Part shown: one piece after another, positions 45,210 through 56,376 of the stretch
Position numbering within the stretch: the first letter of the stretch is position 1
Layout of the letters: the number at the start of each line of letters is the position of its first letter
Source: Carallia brachiata
Lineage: Eukaryota; Streptophyta; Magnoliopsida; Malpighiales; Rhizophoraceae
Length of the DNA stretch: 64,000 bases
Direction of reading: 5' to 3'
Assembly: GCA_021464245.1 (NCBI GenBank)
Contig: JADCRB010000095.1
Coordinates: 155,474-219,473 of the forward strand
Notes under the pieces: generated by a model
Told to the model about the DNA's origin: nothing
What the model saw: only the letters and a program-made list of their open reading frames with translations
Databases searched by the model: none
Translations under genes and position numbers: made by a program

Positions 45210-46663
45210 GTAGTGCCTCAGCTTGTCAATGGCAAAGAACAGTGCTAGACATGTCTTTTCAATGGGCGAATAACTCAGTCCGGACCGTTTAGTGTTCTGC
45301 TCAAGTAATACAGGGCAACTTCCTTTCCCTGCTCGTTTTCCTGTGCAAGCAAGGCTCCCAAAGATCTTTCCTGCGCTGCAATGTAGAGAATCAACGACTT
45401 TCCTTGAATTGGAGCTCCCAGGACTGGTGGATTGGAAAGGTACTTCTTTATGCTCTCAAAGGCTTTGCTGCAAGCTTCGTCCCACTCGAAGTTGACATCC
45501 TTCTTCATCAACCGATGGAAAGGTTGACATCTCCCAGCTAAATTGGAGATGAAACGGCGAATGTAGCCAGCTTTCCTTGTAGACTTCGCAGCTCGTGCAG
45601 GTTTTTAGGTTCAGGCATCTTTTGAATTGCCTCAACCTTTGACTGATCAACTTCGATTCCACGATGGCGCACCACGAACCCAAGAAACTTTCCTGATGTG
45701 ACACCGAATGCGCACTTGAGAGGGTTCATTTTGAGCTGATGCCTCCGAAGTCTTTCGAACACTGTCTTGAGATCCTCGAGGTGGTCTTTGCGCTTCTTAG
45801 TCTTTACAACTAAGTCATCAACATAACATTCTACAATCTTGTGCAGCATGTCATCAAAAATTTTTTGCATAGCACGTTGATAAGTGGCGCCAGCATTTTT
45901 AATCCAAACGGCATAACTTTGTAGCAGTATATACCTTTTGGGGTGCGGAATGCTGTCAACTCCTCGTCTTCTGGTGCCATTCTGATTTGGTTATAGCCTG
46001 AAGAACCATCCATGAAAGACAATGCTTCGTGACCCGTTGTTGCATCGACTGTGATCTCCGTTATGGGCAACGGAAAGTCATCTTTCGGGCAGGCCTTGTT
46101 AAGATCTCGAAAATCAACACATACCCTCAACTGTCCATTCTTCTTTCTTACGGGACAATGTTGGCAATCCACGTTGGGTAGGTGACCTCTCGGATGAAGC
46201 CGGCATTGATCAGCTTGTTCACCTCCTCCTCGATTTGTGGAATGAGTTCCGGGCGGAACCGTCGTTGTGGCTGCTTGACAGAACGGACACCCTTCTTTAC
46301 TGCTAGACGATGCACCGCAATTTTTGGGTCAAGTCCAGGCATTTCTTTGTAACTCCATGCGAACACGTCCCTGTATTGACTTAATACCTGAACATATTCT
46401 TGCTCTTCTTCTGCAGTAAGTAAAGCACTTACAAATGTAGGTCGAGGATCTTCCGGAGAGCCAAGATTGACCTCCTTGAGTTCATCAACAGTTGCTTGGC
46501 CACCGTCTTCAAGTTCCGGGGGAGCCTCCTTCACTTCACCATCTGATGAGTCGGAATCAGCCTCCTCGCTAATTGTGACATGAAATGCAGAACCTCTGAC
46601 TTCACCTTCTTTGTTTGACTGGATAAGCCTGTCTGTTTGGTGTGGTGGTGATGGCACGTGCAT
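45210..46663 (-). pseudogene. Reverse transcriptase and RNase H of the retrotransposon (frameshifted)
   Basis: The N-terminal part is 46148-46663 (QPQRRFRPELIPQIEEEV..NAGFIREV). The palm is 45831-46172 with VDFRDLNKACPKDDFPLP and FMDGSSGYNQI. After a one-base loss in an A run near 45905, 45538-45870 carries the catalytic ECYVDDLVVK and the thumb. 45275-45511 holds the connection and RNase H start (LGAPIQGKSLILYIAAQE, VALYYLSRTL). At least three frame changes make it non-functional. Confidence 0.9.
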
Positions 46664-46976
46664 CAGCTGCTCGGCTTCGGCTCTTTAGCGTGATCCGCAC
46701 AGGTGACTTCTCCTGATAGCCTAAGCCAGGTCGGGACTGTGATGTTTGAGAAGCGGCGCCATGTGTGGACGGCAGCGTACCCATTGTGCTCGGGTTTGAA
46801 AAGTCATAGCCCGCCTTTGCCAAAAGCTTGTATGCATTAGGATCAAATCCTTCATGTGTTCTTCTTTCTGGAAGTGAGCCGCCTTCGACTGCCCCCGTGT
46901 GGTTTGACGAAGCCTTTTAATGGTTTTGAAGATAAAACCGGCTCAATCTTTGGTATCGGCAGAGTGTAAGTCTCCT

Positions 46977-47873
46977 TCAGGTTGTGCAGCTCCTTTGTTT
47001 TGGGTTGGCTATGTCCTTGCTCCTGTTTAAGATCAATACAATAAGAGAAAGGGGGTTGACCTTCTGAGCGTCGTGACTTAGGCACATAGCGTAGGACTGG
47101 AGTGGAGCTTGAAGATGCAACATCCTTCGACGAAGTTCAGCAGGCTGTGGCAGCTTTTCATTTGTTGGAGCCTGGGGTTGGGCATTGGCAGGTTCTTCGA
47201 CAGCTTTTCCCTTTTTGTGGATGCCCCCAGTCCAAGTAGCTTTTGATGGAATGATCTCCGGATTGTCTGTGTCGGTGTAGAAGACTGCATCCGCCAAATG
47301 TGATTCAGCATCATCGAACGGCTTTAAGTCAGCATTGACCTTTTGAACGCCACCATTGTAGTACTTGAAGCACTGATGCAGGCTTGAGAGCACAACTCCA
47401 TTTCCATGAATCCACGGTCGTCCTAGCAACATCTTATATGTGGTACGTGCATCAATCACGTGAAATAGAGTGCTAGAAGTGAGATTACCGATAGTTAGCT
47501 CCAAGCGAATCATCCCAATTGCTTTCTGTCCTCCTTGATTAAAGCCATGAATCATCAAGCGGCTGTCTGATAATTCATCAATGCCGATGCCGAGCTCCTT
47601 TATGGTGGATTTTGGGATAATATTGACTGCTGAGCCATCGTCGATCAGAATACGTCGGACCTTCTGTTCTCTCACATAGCCTGATACATACAGCGGCCGA
47701 TTGTGGGGTTTGGACCCCAGCAGGAGATCCTCATCTGAAAATGAGATAGCAGAGTAACATCCGACGTGATTTTGGTCCGCCTGTTGCTCCGTGAGTGAAT
47801 CATTGATGGCTGATTCAGCTGAGGTCTGGAGAGTATTGCTGACTTGATTTTGCCACACTTCTGTTGATTGCAA
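46977..47873 (-). pseudogene. Retrotransposon aspartic protease region
   Basis: A 298-codon frame with the retropepsin motif ILIDDGSAVNIIP (the DDGS at residues 78-81) and, further on, GRPWIHGNGVVLSSLHQC, a conserved block of plant Gypsy proteases. It continues into a linker before RT, with a further frame change near 46980-47080. It is the longest intact stretch of the polyprotein. Confidence 0.85.
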
Positions 47874-48043
47874 AGCTATAAACAGCTGAGGGTTAGCGAG
47901 AAGGGTTTGGAGAGCTTCATATACCTTCTCCGTTGTCGACTTTTTGTTGTCGAGCGGCTCCTCCTTACGTGTGTCACCTCTGATGGTTTTGAAGTGATGG
48001 TGGTTGGTTTGCCGAGGTTACGCCTTCCTGGTCCAGAATGATT

Positions 48044-49658
48044 TTATTCTGGCTTTTGAGCTTCATGATTAGCTCCTTCAGGACGAAACTTCTCGGTTGG
48101 ATGACTTACTATCCGGTGATATTTGCAGAATCTCGGATCGCTGACTCGATCCTTTTCATTCGGCCGCTTGCACTCTGGGAGTTCGATCAGCTTCGCCTCC
48201 AGAGTTGTCAAGATGTCGGGGACGTCTGAGTCGGGGAATGGATACTGCTTCTGCTCCAACTCTCGCAATGTCACCTTCCGCCTTTCCTGTTGTTTTGGCT
48301 GAGTTATTTGGGTCGGAGGATTTACCTTGGCTTTGCCCCACTTTTACTGGTGCGGCTTCAACAGTCATCACTTCTTTCCTTTTCCGGAGCTGTTGGGTTT
48401 CTTAATCTCCCTTCTGCCCCCTTGCTGGTCCAACTGGATGGGAACCGTGCCTCCAAGTCTGGATGCTTATCTCCATATCATGTGCGCGGGTCGCCAATTC
48501 TTCGAAAGTTCGGGGTTTGACACCCTGCAGGATGTATAACAGCTCCCAATGCATTCCTGGATGCACATCTCCACGGCAGAAGTCTCCGTCAGGCGATCTT
48601 TGCAGTCCAAGCTGAGGGCACGCCATCTGTTGATGTATTCGACAACGGGCTCTCCTTTCTTTGTTTGGTGCTGGTAAGCTCCATCATACTTACCGTCCTT
48701 CGAGTGCTGAAAAATCTGTTGAGGAACTCTCGTTGTAGCTGTTCCCAACTGTCGATCGATTCTGGTTCAAGATTTATGAACCAGGTGAAAGCGGTCTCCC
48801 TGAGTGAACGAACAAACTGCTTCACCAAGAGATCTCCGTAAGTCCCTGCGTTGTTGCAGGTTTCAACGAAGTGGGCGATGTGCTGTTTGGGATCGCCTCG
48901 TCCGTCGAATTGTTGAAATTTGGGCGGCTGGTAGCCCAAGGGCATGTTGAGACTTTCGATCCGTCTGGTGTACGGTTTGACGTACATCTGTGATCCTTGG
49001 AAGGATGTAGCTTGTTGCAGTCGGATCGTATTGGCTATCATTTCCTGCAATTGTTGAACAGATAGCGAAGCTACAGAATTTGAGGGTGGCAGCTGTGTAG
49101 AACTACCTGGTCGCTTTTCTGCAGGGAAGACGTCGGCTGGTGTGGCTTCTGGAGTGAAACCGGGTGGATATGGTTGCTCCTCGCGGATTTCGGGATCAAC
49201 TTGGATCGGGGCTTTTCCTTTGAGAGCGGCGATCTGTTGATCTTTTTCCTCCACGACTCTGATCAGCTGCAAAATTTTGTTCTCCAATTCTGAAATTCTT
49301 TCCTCTGTGCTGGTTGTGTTGGTCATCATGACGGCAACAGATGAGGCTCCGGGAAAGACTGGGGGAGAAACTCTTCTGATTCTTCTGTGTGAGTCGGATT
49401 TTGTTGAGCAGGCTTCGTCGTGTTGCCCCCGACTTCGATCGGGGTGGGTGATCGACTCCTCCATGCGGCAAGAGAGTCAGGGGAGAGATCCTGTTGTGCG
49501 AGCTGTGGACTCTCCATTTCGATTTTGTCGGGTTTGGACGGCAAGAAATTGTGTCCGTCCCCGGGTTTCTGGACCTGCGTACCCAGGTAGGGTAGTTGAT
49601 GCAGGCAATGGAGCCGTTGCCTTCTTTTTGTGGCAGCAGTACTCCTTTTCGGTGCCAT
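48044..49658 (-). pseudogene. Retrotransposon gag (frameshifted)
   Basis: ATG at 49658 (MAPKRSTAATKRRQRL) begins a leader segment that shifts frame near 49450. The main part, 48589-49464, has a coiled-coil-like ERISELENKILQLIRVVEEK, then YQPPKFQQFDGRGDPKQHIA and the retrotrans-gag core W..LEPESIDSWEQLQREFLNRF. Later parts are in two other frames (48467-48748, 48402-48626), ending with a [17 protein letters not shown] block. At least three frame changes. Confidence 0.85.
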
Positions 49659-49679
49659 TTGATGTGCTGAACACCTGTA

Positions 49680-49845
49680 AAATTTTTTTTTTTTTTTTTA
49701 CTTTTTTTTTTTTTTTTTTTTTACTTTTTTACTTTTACTTTTTACTTTTTTTTTTTACTTTTTACTTACTTTTTTTTTTACTTTTTTTTTCTTTTTTTTT
49801 TTTTCTCTCTCGCTCCCTTTTACCTCTTTTTTTTTTTTTTTTTTA
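49680..49845. repeat. T-rich TTTTTAC low-complexity tract in the element's leader
   Basis: Poly(T) broken by regularly placed AC/C bases, between the gag start and the primer-binding site. Confidence 0.9.
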
Positions 49846-49871
49846 AGGAACAAGAGATGGGAGGTGAAGAT

Positions 49872-49889
49872 GTCCCACCGAGCGTGCCA
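49872..49889 (-). other. Primer-binding site candidate
   Basis: The + strand sequence GTCCCACCGAGCGTGCCA ends in CCA six bases before the right LTR. Its complement (TGGCACGCTCGGTGGGAC) would therefore pair with a tRNA 3' end of that sequence. TTTTTGGC right after the 5' LTR is the position expected for Tat elements. I cannot name the tRNA with certainty. Confidence 0.7.
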
Positions 49890-49895
49890 AAAATT

Positions 49896-50937
49896 TGTAA
49901 AGCGTAAATTTCGAGTAAAACAATTAAACTCGAAAATACAAAAATAAATTACAAATAAAAATTTAAAAATAAAAGAAAATTTACGTGGGGTCGATCTCCG
50001 TAGATCCTCCGATTAGTGTTCCTTTTTTGACTCCGTCAAGGGCTGCACGAGCTTGATCTTGACAGAAATAATTCCACAGTTTTTCTTGAACTGGGTGAGA
50101 CTGAAACCGGATCTGATTTGGACGTTTTGACTACGGTTAAGAACCGTAGAGACCAAATCTGAGCTGATTTGGCTTAATTTCACCGAGGGTCGAAGGGACT
50201 TGTTCTCGGATGATTTGCCTGGATTTTGCTGAGGGCCGTGTGAGGCTTAATCCCAGCCGGATTTGTAGTAATTTGATATTTTTAGATTATATTATAAATT
50301 CAGATCTAGGGCGATCGGAAAATATAAATCTAAAAATAACTTTGGAAGGAAACAGCAAATTTTTTGGGCCTTACCCCTGAAATATCTCTCAAAACGGAGT
50401 TAGGAGAGTATACTGCTAAGTAAAAGCACGTAAGAAAAGGAGAAATTTTCTTGAGAGATTTTCAAAATTTTCTTTTTCTCTCAAATTCTCTGAATTTTTC
50501 TGTTTACAGATTTGCTGAATGTGTTTTGAACTGGGGGGTAGGGGCCTATTTATAAGGCTTTCTTTCGTGTGAGAAATGTAATTTCAATTTGAAATTAATT
50601 CCCCACAGCTCCTGTGTGTCTTTTCTGTGATTGGCTCCTTCCTTCTCTGGAGATTTTGAGCCTATTTATAGGCTAGGAGAGGCACTGTACCACCAACTTT
50701 CGTTGATTTTTTTTTTTTTTTCTTCTTCTGCTAACTTTGATTTTTTTTTTCTTTTTTTTTTCAACTTCTGGAAGCTGATATTTGATTTTTCTTTCCTCTT
50801 TTTTTTTTCTTCATCTGCCTAACTTTGATTTTTTTTTTTTTTCTTTTCAACTTCTAGAAGCTGACATTTGAGTTTCTTTCCCTTTTTTTTTTTTTTTTTT
50901 CATCTGCCGAACTTTGATTTTTTTTTTTGTCTTTACA
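49896..50937 (-). repeat. Right LTR (5' LTR of the element)
   Basis: 1042 bp with TGTAAA..TTTACA ends. 49896-50550 matches the left LTR at about 95%. The rest is a different, longer U3. It contains a second CTATTTATAGG (TATA-like on minus) near 50663 besides the one at about 50547. It also has roughly two and a half tandem copies (about 50729-50930) of an ~85-90-bp unit: CTAACTTTGATTT..TTCAACTTCT(G/A)GAAGCTGA.ATTTGA plus poly(T). Confidence 0.85.
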
Positions 50938-53214
50938 GACTGCAACAGAATTTGCAAATATTAAGATGATATAAACGCAAATAACCAATATACTACACTG
51001 ACTAAACTCTTTGGTTGCAAGACCTCCACATCAAAAATCCAATTGACCTTGAAACCATGGTGCAAAATGTCTAAGCCTATGAGTTACCAATGGTACAAGA
51101 ATAAGAATCTAAAGAAAGCTATTAACTGTATCAGAAGCGAACTAAAAATGCAATAATTGGCCAGGGGGAAGAGACGTATACACTACCAAGAACAATAGCA
51201 TCACTTGGTCTCATCAAGCAAAGACCCAACCTGCAATCAAAACTATTTCAGGCAACATTTATACGAAATTAGCCCTCAAAGACAATTGCTACTGCCAAAT
51301 CTACCGACATCCAACAATAGGAAGACGAGCCATCTTACATTAGCAAGAGTTAAACAACCATCGGCAATAAAGCGGACAGAGATGAACCATACTGTTCACA
51401 AATCAACCCCGCTCCCTCCCTCCCCCCAACCCGCCCCCCACAAAAAAAAAAAAAAACCAAAGTCAATAGGAGCGCTTGGACTCATCAAGCAAAGACCCCG
51501 CCAGAGGCCGGCAATGAAGGAAGACATCCCTACACCGTTTTTTAACTTTCCCACTTCTACTGATCAAAATTATCAGAACCGGACCAATCAGTAAACTAAA
51601 AATAGTAAGTTAAGGTTCAACGGGTTGAACCGATATTTAATAATATATATATATATATATGTATAAAAGTAATTTAAAAAAATAATTATAGATAGTGATT
51701 AAATATTAATTTTTTTAATTTTAAGGATGAAATTAAAATTTTTAATTAAATTTTAGACTAAATTAAATTTTTTAATTAATTTATACTAATTATAATTTAA
51801 ATAACATTACAGTCAAATTATAATTTATAAATTTTATAATTTTATTATAGCGGTCCAATCGATCCATTTTTTACCAATTTTTATCAATTTTAACCGATCC
51901 GAATCACCCCTCAAATTTTACCTAAACAAGCCCAGACCCGAGCAAATCACCAATTCAATGAGTCTGATCGATTAATTCGGTCCAGTTTTTACATACTGTT
52001 ACTGACCAAGCAATAGGAAGGCAACTTACTTTTTCAAAGTTCTCTCCTTTGGCAAATTTATCCTTTGAAAATTTTTGTTACATTATCATAATATAAAGGG
52101 CAAAAATACTAAAAAAACAAAAATAGGACGGCTATGGGAACGGGAACCATGAATCCCGTTCCCGTCCCATCCTTACTAAAAATTTCGGAGAACAAATACT
52201 TGTTTTCATTTTCCAATCAAACGTCATTGATCTTATCCCCATCAAGACAGGATGAATAATTTTTTGACGAATGCTGACAAAATTGTCATCCTAATAAAGT
52301 TATGGCCAATGTCCTTGTGCTCACGTCCACGATTACTATTGAATCCTGTTGTGGTCGGTCTGTATTCAGTGTTGTGGGTTAAAAAAAAAAGGATAATAGT
52401 CCACAAAGTGGACCTTGATGATAACCAAAGTCCCAAGAGTTGGACTTTAGTGGCCTTTGGTGACCGACAGCGATAATTAATGGCTTTTAAATTATCCAAT
52501 GGCAACGTTGGATTTTGGGAATGTTTATTCTAGCTGTCTGTAAAATTGATCTTTATAAAGAGATCAAATGGGAGTAGAGAAAGAATGCTGGTGCCTTCTT
52601 TTTTATCAAAGGGAAATATTATATTAATAAAAAATTTCGTACATAATTTTGATTTAAAAAAAATAAAAAAACCTATACAGATAAAAAAGTAAGACAATTC
52701 CAGTGACCGCTCATAAATGGTCAACAAGACCGTTTTAATAGGGCATACATCCACAACGAAAACCCCTAATGAAAAAAGAAATCGAAACAAAATTAATCTT
52801 ACCTAAAATTGAATTCTCAAGTAAGGCTATCATGTTTAATTAAAATTATATACTGCAGCACATACTGCATTCCAGCGAACATTGGTATCTTGTACTGGTC
52901 AGAGAGCGTGAAGAGAAAACAAGGGGATTGAGGAACCAGAGCATGGCTAATGCTGTTTGAACTTATGTTCTGCACTCTCATGTGACCGAGAGGTTCAGAA
53001 AGGGATTAAAAGCAGAATTAACTTTTTTAGTTTTGAGTTCCATACTCTCGCATTTTTTGGCGAGAAGTAAATATCGAGTGTCTGTTTCTGTGTATTGGGA
53101 TTTTGAGTGTACTTGTTTGTCAAACACTATAATTTTTTATTTACTTTATTAATAAATTTTTATCCATCTTTATCCGTTCCGTAGATATAAATTTTAAATT
53201 GAATCACATTATTT
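50938..53214. other. Intergenic right of the retrotransposon
   Basis: No gene recognised. CTTGG(T/A)CTCATCAAGCAAAGACCC occurs twice (about 51204-51228 and 51476-51499, quoted in part), a 272-bp-apart direct repeat. (TA)n is at 51641-51660. GGGAACGGG/CCCGTTCCC (52136-52144, 52155-52163) is a short hairpin. About 52597-52680 reads on the minus strand like a non-LTR retroelement 3' end (TAATATAATATTTCCC then TTTGATAAAAAAG). Confidence 0.4.
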
Positions 53215-53455
53215 TAGGCACTTCTACGTCACAACAAATCCTATCTTTTGCTGTTGCAAAGCAAAAGTATGATTTGAATTTGGTATCTTTTGGCATATAA
53301 GCTACGGCATATTCCTCACTTACGAGACATTCTAAATTCTGTGGCTAACAAATTGGAGTACCAAACTTCACAAGCTATTCCATCATGAAAAGAGTCAGAT
53401 TTACTCGGCTGCTTTACCTTTTTATGTTATACTCTGCTTAATAACTTCACCGAAT
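53215..53455 (-). repeat. Orphan copy of resistance-gene 5' flank (A)
   Basis: Closely similar to 61930-62190 and more weakly to 58680-58860, which lies just upstream of the resistance-gene relic. Shared blocks are GCAAAAGTATGAT..TTTGGTA, TTTTGGCATATAA, ACATTCTAAATTCTGT..CTAACAAAT and TACCAAACTTC. There is no adjacent coding sequence. Confidence 0.7.
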
Positions 53456-54239
53456 AAAAGGTTTGTTTGGTTTAATTTTTGTTGATTACTGTTATAGTCG
53501 GTTGCTAATTATTATTATTGATAATTTATTACTATTATTAATTATTGTCACTAATAACTAAAATAAAATTGTAGTGTTTCATTAAACCGATACTTACTTG
53601 TTAATATTTAAATAATAAAATAATAATTTAATGCATTATATAATTATTTTATGAAGATAATATTACGAGGGTATGTAGCTTGGATTGGATCAACTGTTGA
53701 TTAGGAGATAATCAGAAAAAAAAAACATCACTAAAAAATATTTTCCAAAATCTACTCTTGCAATTTGGAACTGAACGGCAAAATTTCTCCAAAAAAATAA
53801 AATAAAATAAACCAAACACTCACACCCACATAATTCATAATTGTTCAATAATATCCATGGGCTATAGTTCAAAACTGTTAAATAATGTTTAAGAATTTCA
53901 AATCTTATTAAAAGTTCAAGTTGAAAGTAGGAGAAACTTCTCAATCATTATAAATTATGTTATAAATCTATTTTTTTTATCAATGTGGAACATTATATTC
54001 TTTAACATGTCTTATTGACATGTGTTAAACTCAATTAGTATATGACACAAATTATAATGAAATAGGACAAACGCATATAAATGGATCAAATTAATGAGTA
54101 CAAACATTAGTAATAAATCAAAATTTGATATCATGTCTATAAATTTTAAATTCTACCAAGAAAATTAAGTTAAAAAATATAAAAAATTCATAATCATTAT
54201 AAATTATAATAAATTTATTTTTTATAATATATGACGTTA
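53456..54239. other. Intergenic, no gene seen
   Basis: AT-rich with short frames and no motif. Confidence 0.45.
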
Positions 54240-54770
54240 TATTCTTTTAAGAATAATATAGGCATGCGACACACTGACAAGTGAATTAGTTTCAATACAT
54301 GAGCTTTCCAAGTGTTTTGGCTGCTGCAGAGGAATGTAAATGACCTATCTTCCTTGAGAGCTTGTTTAGGGAAGAAGCATACTGGAACAGCAGGCTCCTG
54401 CTGCAAAAATGTTTTGACTGCCCTAGAGCCGCATATGGACCAAAGGATAATTAAAAATTTAACCAGAAGCCACGATACTCATACTTTAATTATAGAGGTG
54501 GTAAAGGCTCGTCGCACTTGCATACTTTGCTCGATATCTGACCCAACCTAACTCGTAATAACTAGAAAATTAATGGTATGTAATCTGAAACACCATAAGC
54601 AAAAATAATCCAAATATGGAATTACTCGAAATTCAATTAACTTAAAATTTGATTAATCTGAAACACATATCAATCTATATTTAAAATGTTCGAAATTTGA
54701 ATTACCCAAACTCAACCTCAAAAGTTCCAAAATTTATTTTGGCTTGTAGTTTGCCGGATGGGAATTTATC
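54240..54770. repeat. Cluster duplicate, copy A
   Basis: Collinear with 62400-62930: CAATACATGAGCTTT, GAGGAATGTAAATGACC, a CTGCTACAAAAATG-like block, CATA(T/C)GGACCAAAGGA, TAGAGGT(G/T)GTAAAGGCT and TCTGAC(C/T)CAACC(T/C)AACT. The order relative to the upstream-flank copy is the same in both places. Confidence 0.8.
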
Positions 54771-54839
54771 TGTTTTTATTGCACGCCCCGATGACGCTTG
54801 GGAATTGGGACACGTCCTGGATTACATCTTTAGTGCGTC

Positions 54840-55425
54840 AGTATAGTTGTTAAAATAAGTCATTAGGTTGGATTTGAGTTATGTCACTTCGAGTCATTTT
54901 GAGTTAGGTCACTTCGAGTTCAGGTCAGGTTCGAATCAACCCACGGATTAACCACGTTATCAAAAGAGATGACGTGACATTTTTTATTAAAAATTTTAAA
55001 AATTTTACTAAAAATTCTTAAAAATTTAAAAAAATTATATGATTGAAAAATAATTGAAGAAATTTCTTTTAAAATATTTTAAAAAATTAAAATAAAATTT
55101 AAAACTGTATAAAAAATCTCAAAATATTCTAAAAAAATTTATAATTAAGATTTATATTGAAAATAGTATAATCTATACTTTTTATAATATAAAATATACT
55201 AAATTTTTTTATTTTATTTTTTTGTTCCCTAAAGAAAAAAAAAAGTTCGGGTCAAACGGTCGGGTTAGGGTTGAATCGGGTTTGACCCAAAGATTTTCGG
55301 GTTATTCAGGTTCGGATCATTTCGGATTAGGTCATCCTTCAGGTCGAGTTCAGGTCGTATTTTTTCGGACGAGTTCGAGTCAACCCATCGGATCGGGTCA
55401 GATTTTGACACCTCTGTGCAGGGGT
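54840..55425. mobile_element. hAT-like MITE rich in GGGTC/GAGTTC motifs
   Basis: Left end TATAGTTGTTAAAATAAGTC (54842) and right end GACCC-type ..ATTTTGACACCTCTG (to about 55419) are imperfect inverted repeats (consensus (C/T)A.AG.TGT.AAAAT). The body has two GGTCA(G)GTTCGA-rich arms around an AT-rich centre. Flanking 8-mers TGCGTCAG and TGCAGGGG match at only 4 of 8 bases, so a target duplication is not confirmed. Confidence 0.5.
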
Positions 55426-55429
55426 AATC

Positions 55430-55520
55430 TTTAGCCAACTTCAATCTCTAAAAATTGTTCTCGCGTGAGAAAGGGGAAACAGAAGTTGTTTGCCAACATT
55501 GCAATGTTGGCACATTTACA
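55430..55520. repeat. Cluster duplicate, second block copy A
   Basis: CTTCAATCTCT.AAAATTGTT.. GAGAAAGGGGAAA..GTTTGC matches 63385-63475, continuing the collinearity of 54240-54770 with 62400-62930. Confidence 0.65.
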
Positions 55521-55839
55521 ATAACAATAATCAAACACTAACTCAAGTCAAAATTTCTTATTCCAAAGTAAATTGAGAGACAAAAATAAAAAAAATAATG
55601 AATTCCAGTGATGTTATGCACGAGGCTCCAATTGATTCCGTATCAGTTTTCTCTGAAATGGAAATTCTTCAAGTATGATGGAGGGCCCCTTTTGATGATT
55701 CAATTTTCTGCCAGTGTTGTGCTGCCTTTCATGATAGCATATCCATCAAGAGTGCTTTCTTGTTGCCCTGCAAAAAACCAGTCACTAAGACCTTTTATCA
55801 AATACCTTTAAGGCAAGACGAAATCCTTGAATGCTATAA

Positions 55840-56376
55840 CTAACTGACACACCCCTGAAAGTAACCAAACAAATCTGTCCAATGCTTTCCAACTTATGTA
55901 ATCTATCTATTTGCCCCACAATAAAAGCTGACTGACATTAACCTCTGAAGATAAAAACTGCTAGCTATGATGAGAAGAAGAAGAAAAAAAGGTGAATAAG
56001 AAAGGAATTCCAAATAAAGTACGGCTACAAGAGATTAATTTGAACCATTCTTTCTGGATCAAATTGAAATGAGCCAAATCTTCCTCCGCTAATTCTTTTG
56101 CAGCAAACCCCATTACAGCTGAGAAAGAAAAAAAAAAAAAAACAGAGAGAGAGTAAGTGTGAGTGATTGAGAGAAGGTAATGTATGTAAATAGAAATCTT
56201 AATGCCAAACTAGTTTTAAAAAATTTGAGAAAGAAAAGAACGTAAAAAAGAAAAATGGATTGACTGCCGTAAGTAACAAAGAGGAAGGAACGAACTGGAA
56301 TGTGGGTAATAAGAGAAAATTGCACAACAACAAACGAACAAAACATTACCCTTGTTTCTTGGTTTTTGATACTATA
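55840..56376 (-). repeat. 3' flank of the resistance-gene relic
   Basis: CCAATGCTTTCCAAC..TCTATTTGCCC..ACAAAAGC-type sequence (55890-55930) and a GCTAATTCTTTTGCAGCAAACCCCAT block (56088-56113, quoted in part) recur at 60405-60465 and 60805-60835. The rest, down to the pseudogene stop at 56377, is AT-rich 3' flank. Confidence 0.55.

Larger units (their letters stand above)
40245..50937 (-). mobile_element. Ty3/Gypsy LTR retrotransposon, Tat lineage, carrying captured genes
   Basis: The element is 10.7 kb and all retroviral-type frames lie on the minus strand. Order from the right LTR: PBS, gag, aspartic protease, reverse transcriptase, RNase H, a second archaeal-type RNase H, integrase, an extra 2.2-kb region, the polypurine tract and the left LTR. 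Two RNase H domains are the mark of the Tat lineage (Ogre/Retand relatives; family knowledge). Gag, RT, RNase H and integrase are each broken by frameshifts, so the copy is not autonomous. The flanks AACAC (left) and GACTG (right) do not match, and the two U3 regions are unrelated. The extra region carries a WOX-type transcription-factor gene. Confidence 0.9.

Noticed and set aside
49277..49846. A 189-codon plus-strand frame
   Set aside because: Antisense to gag and ending in the T-rich tract; no motif.
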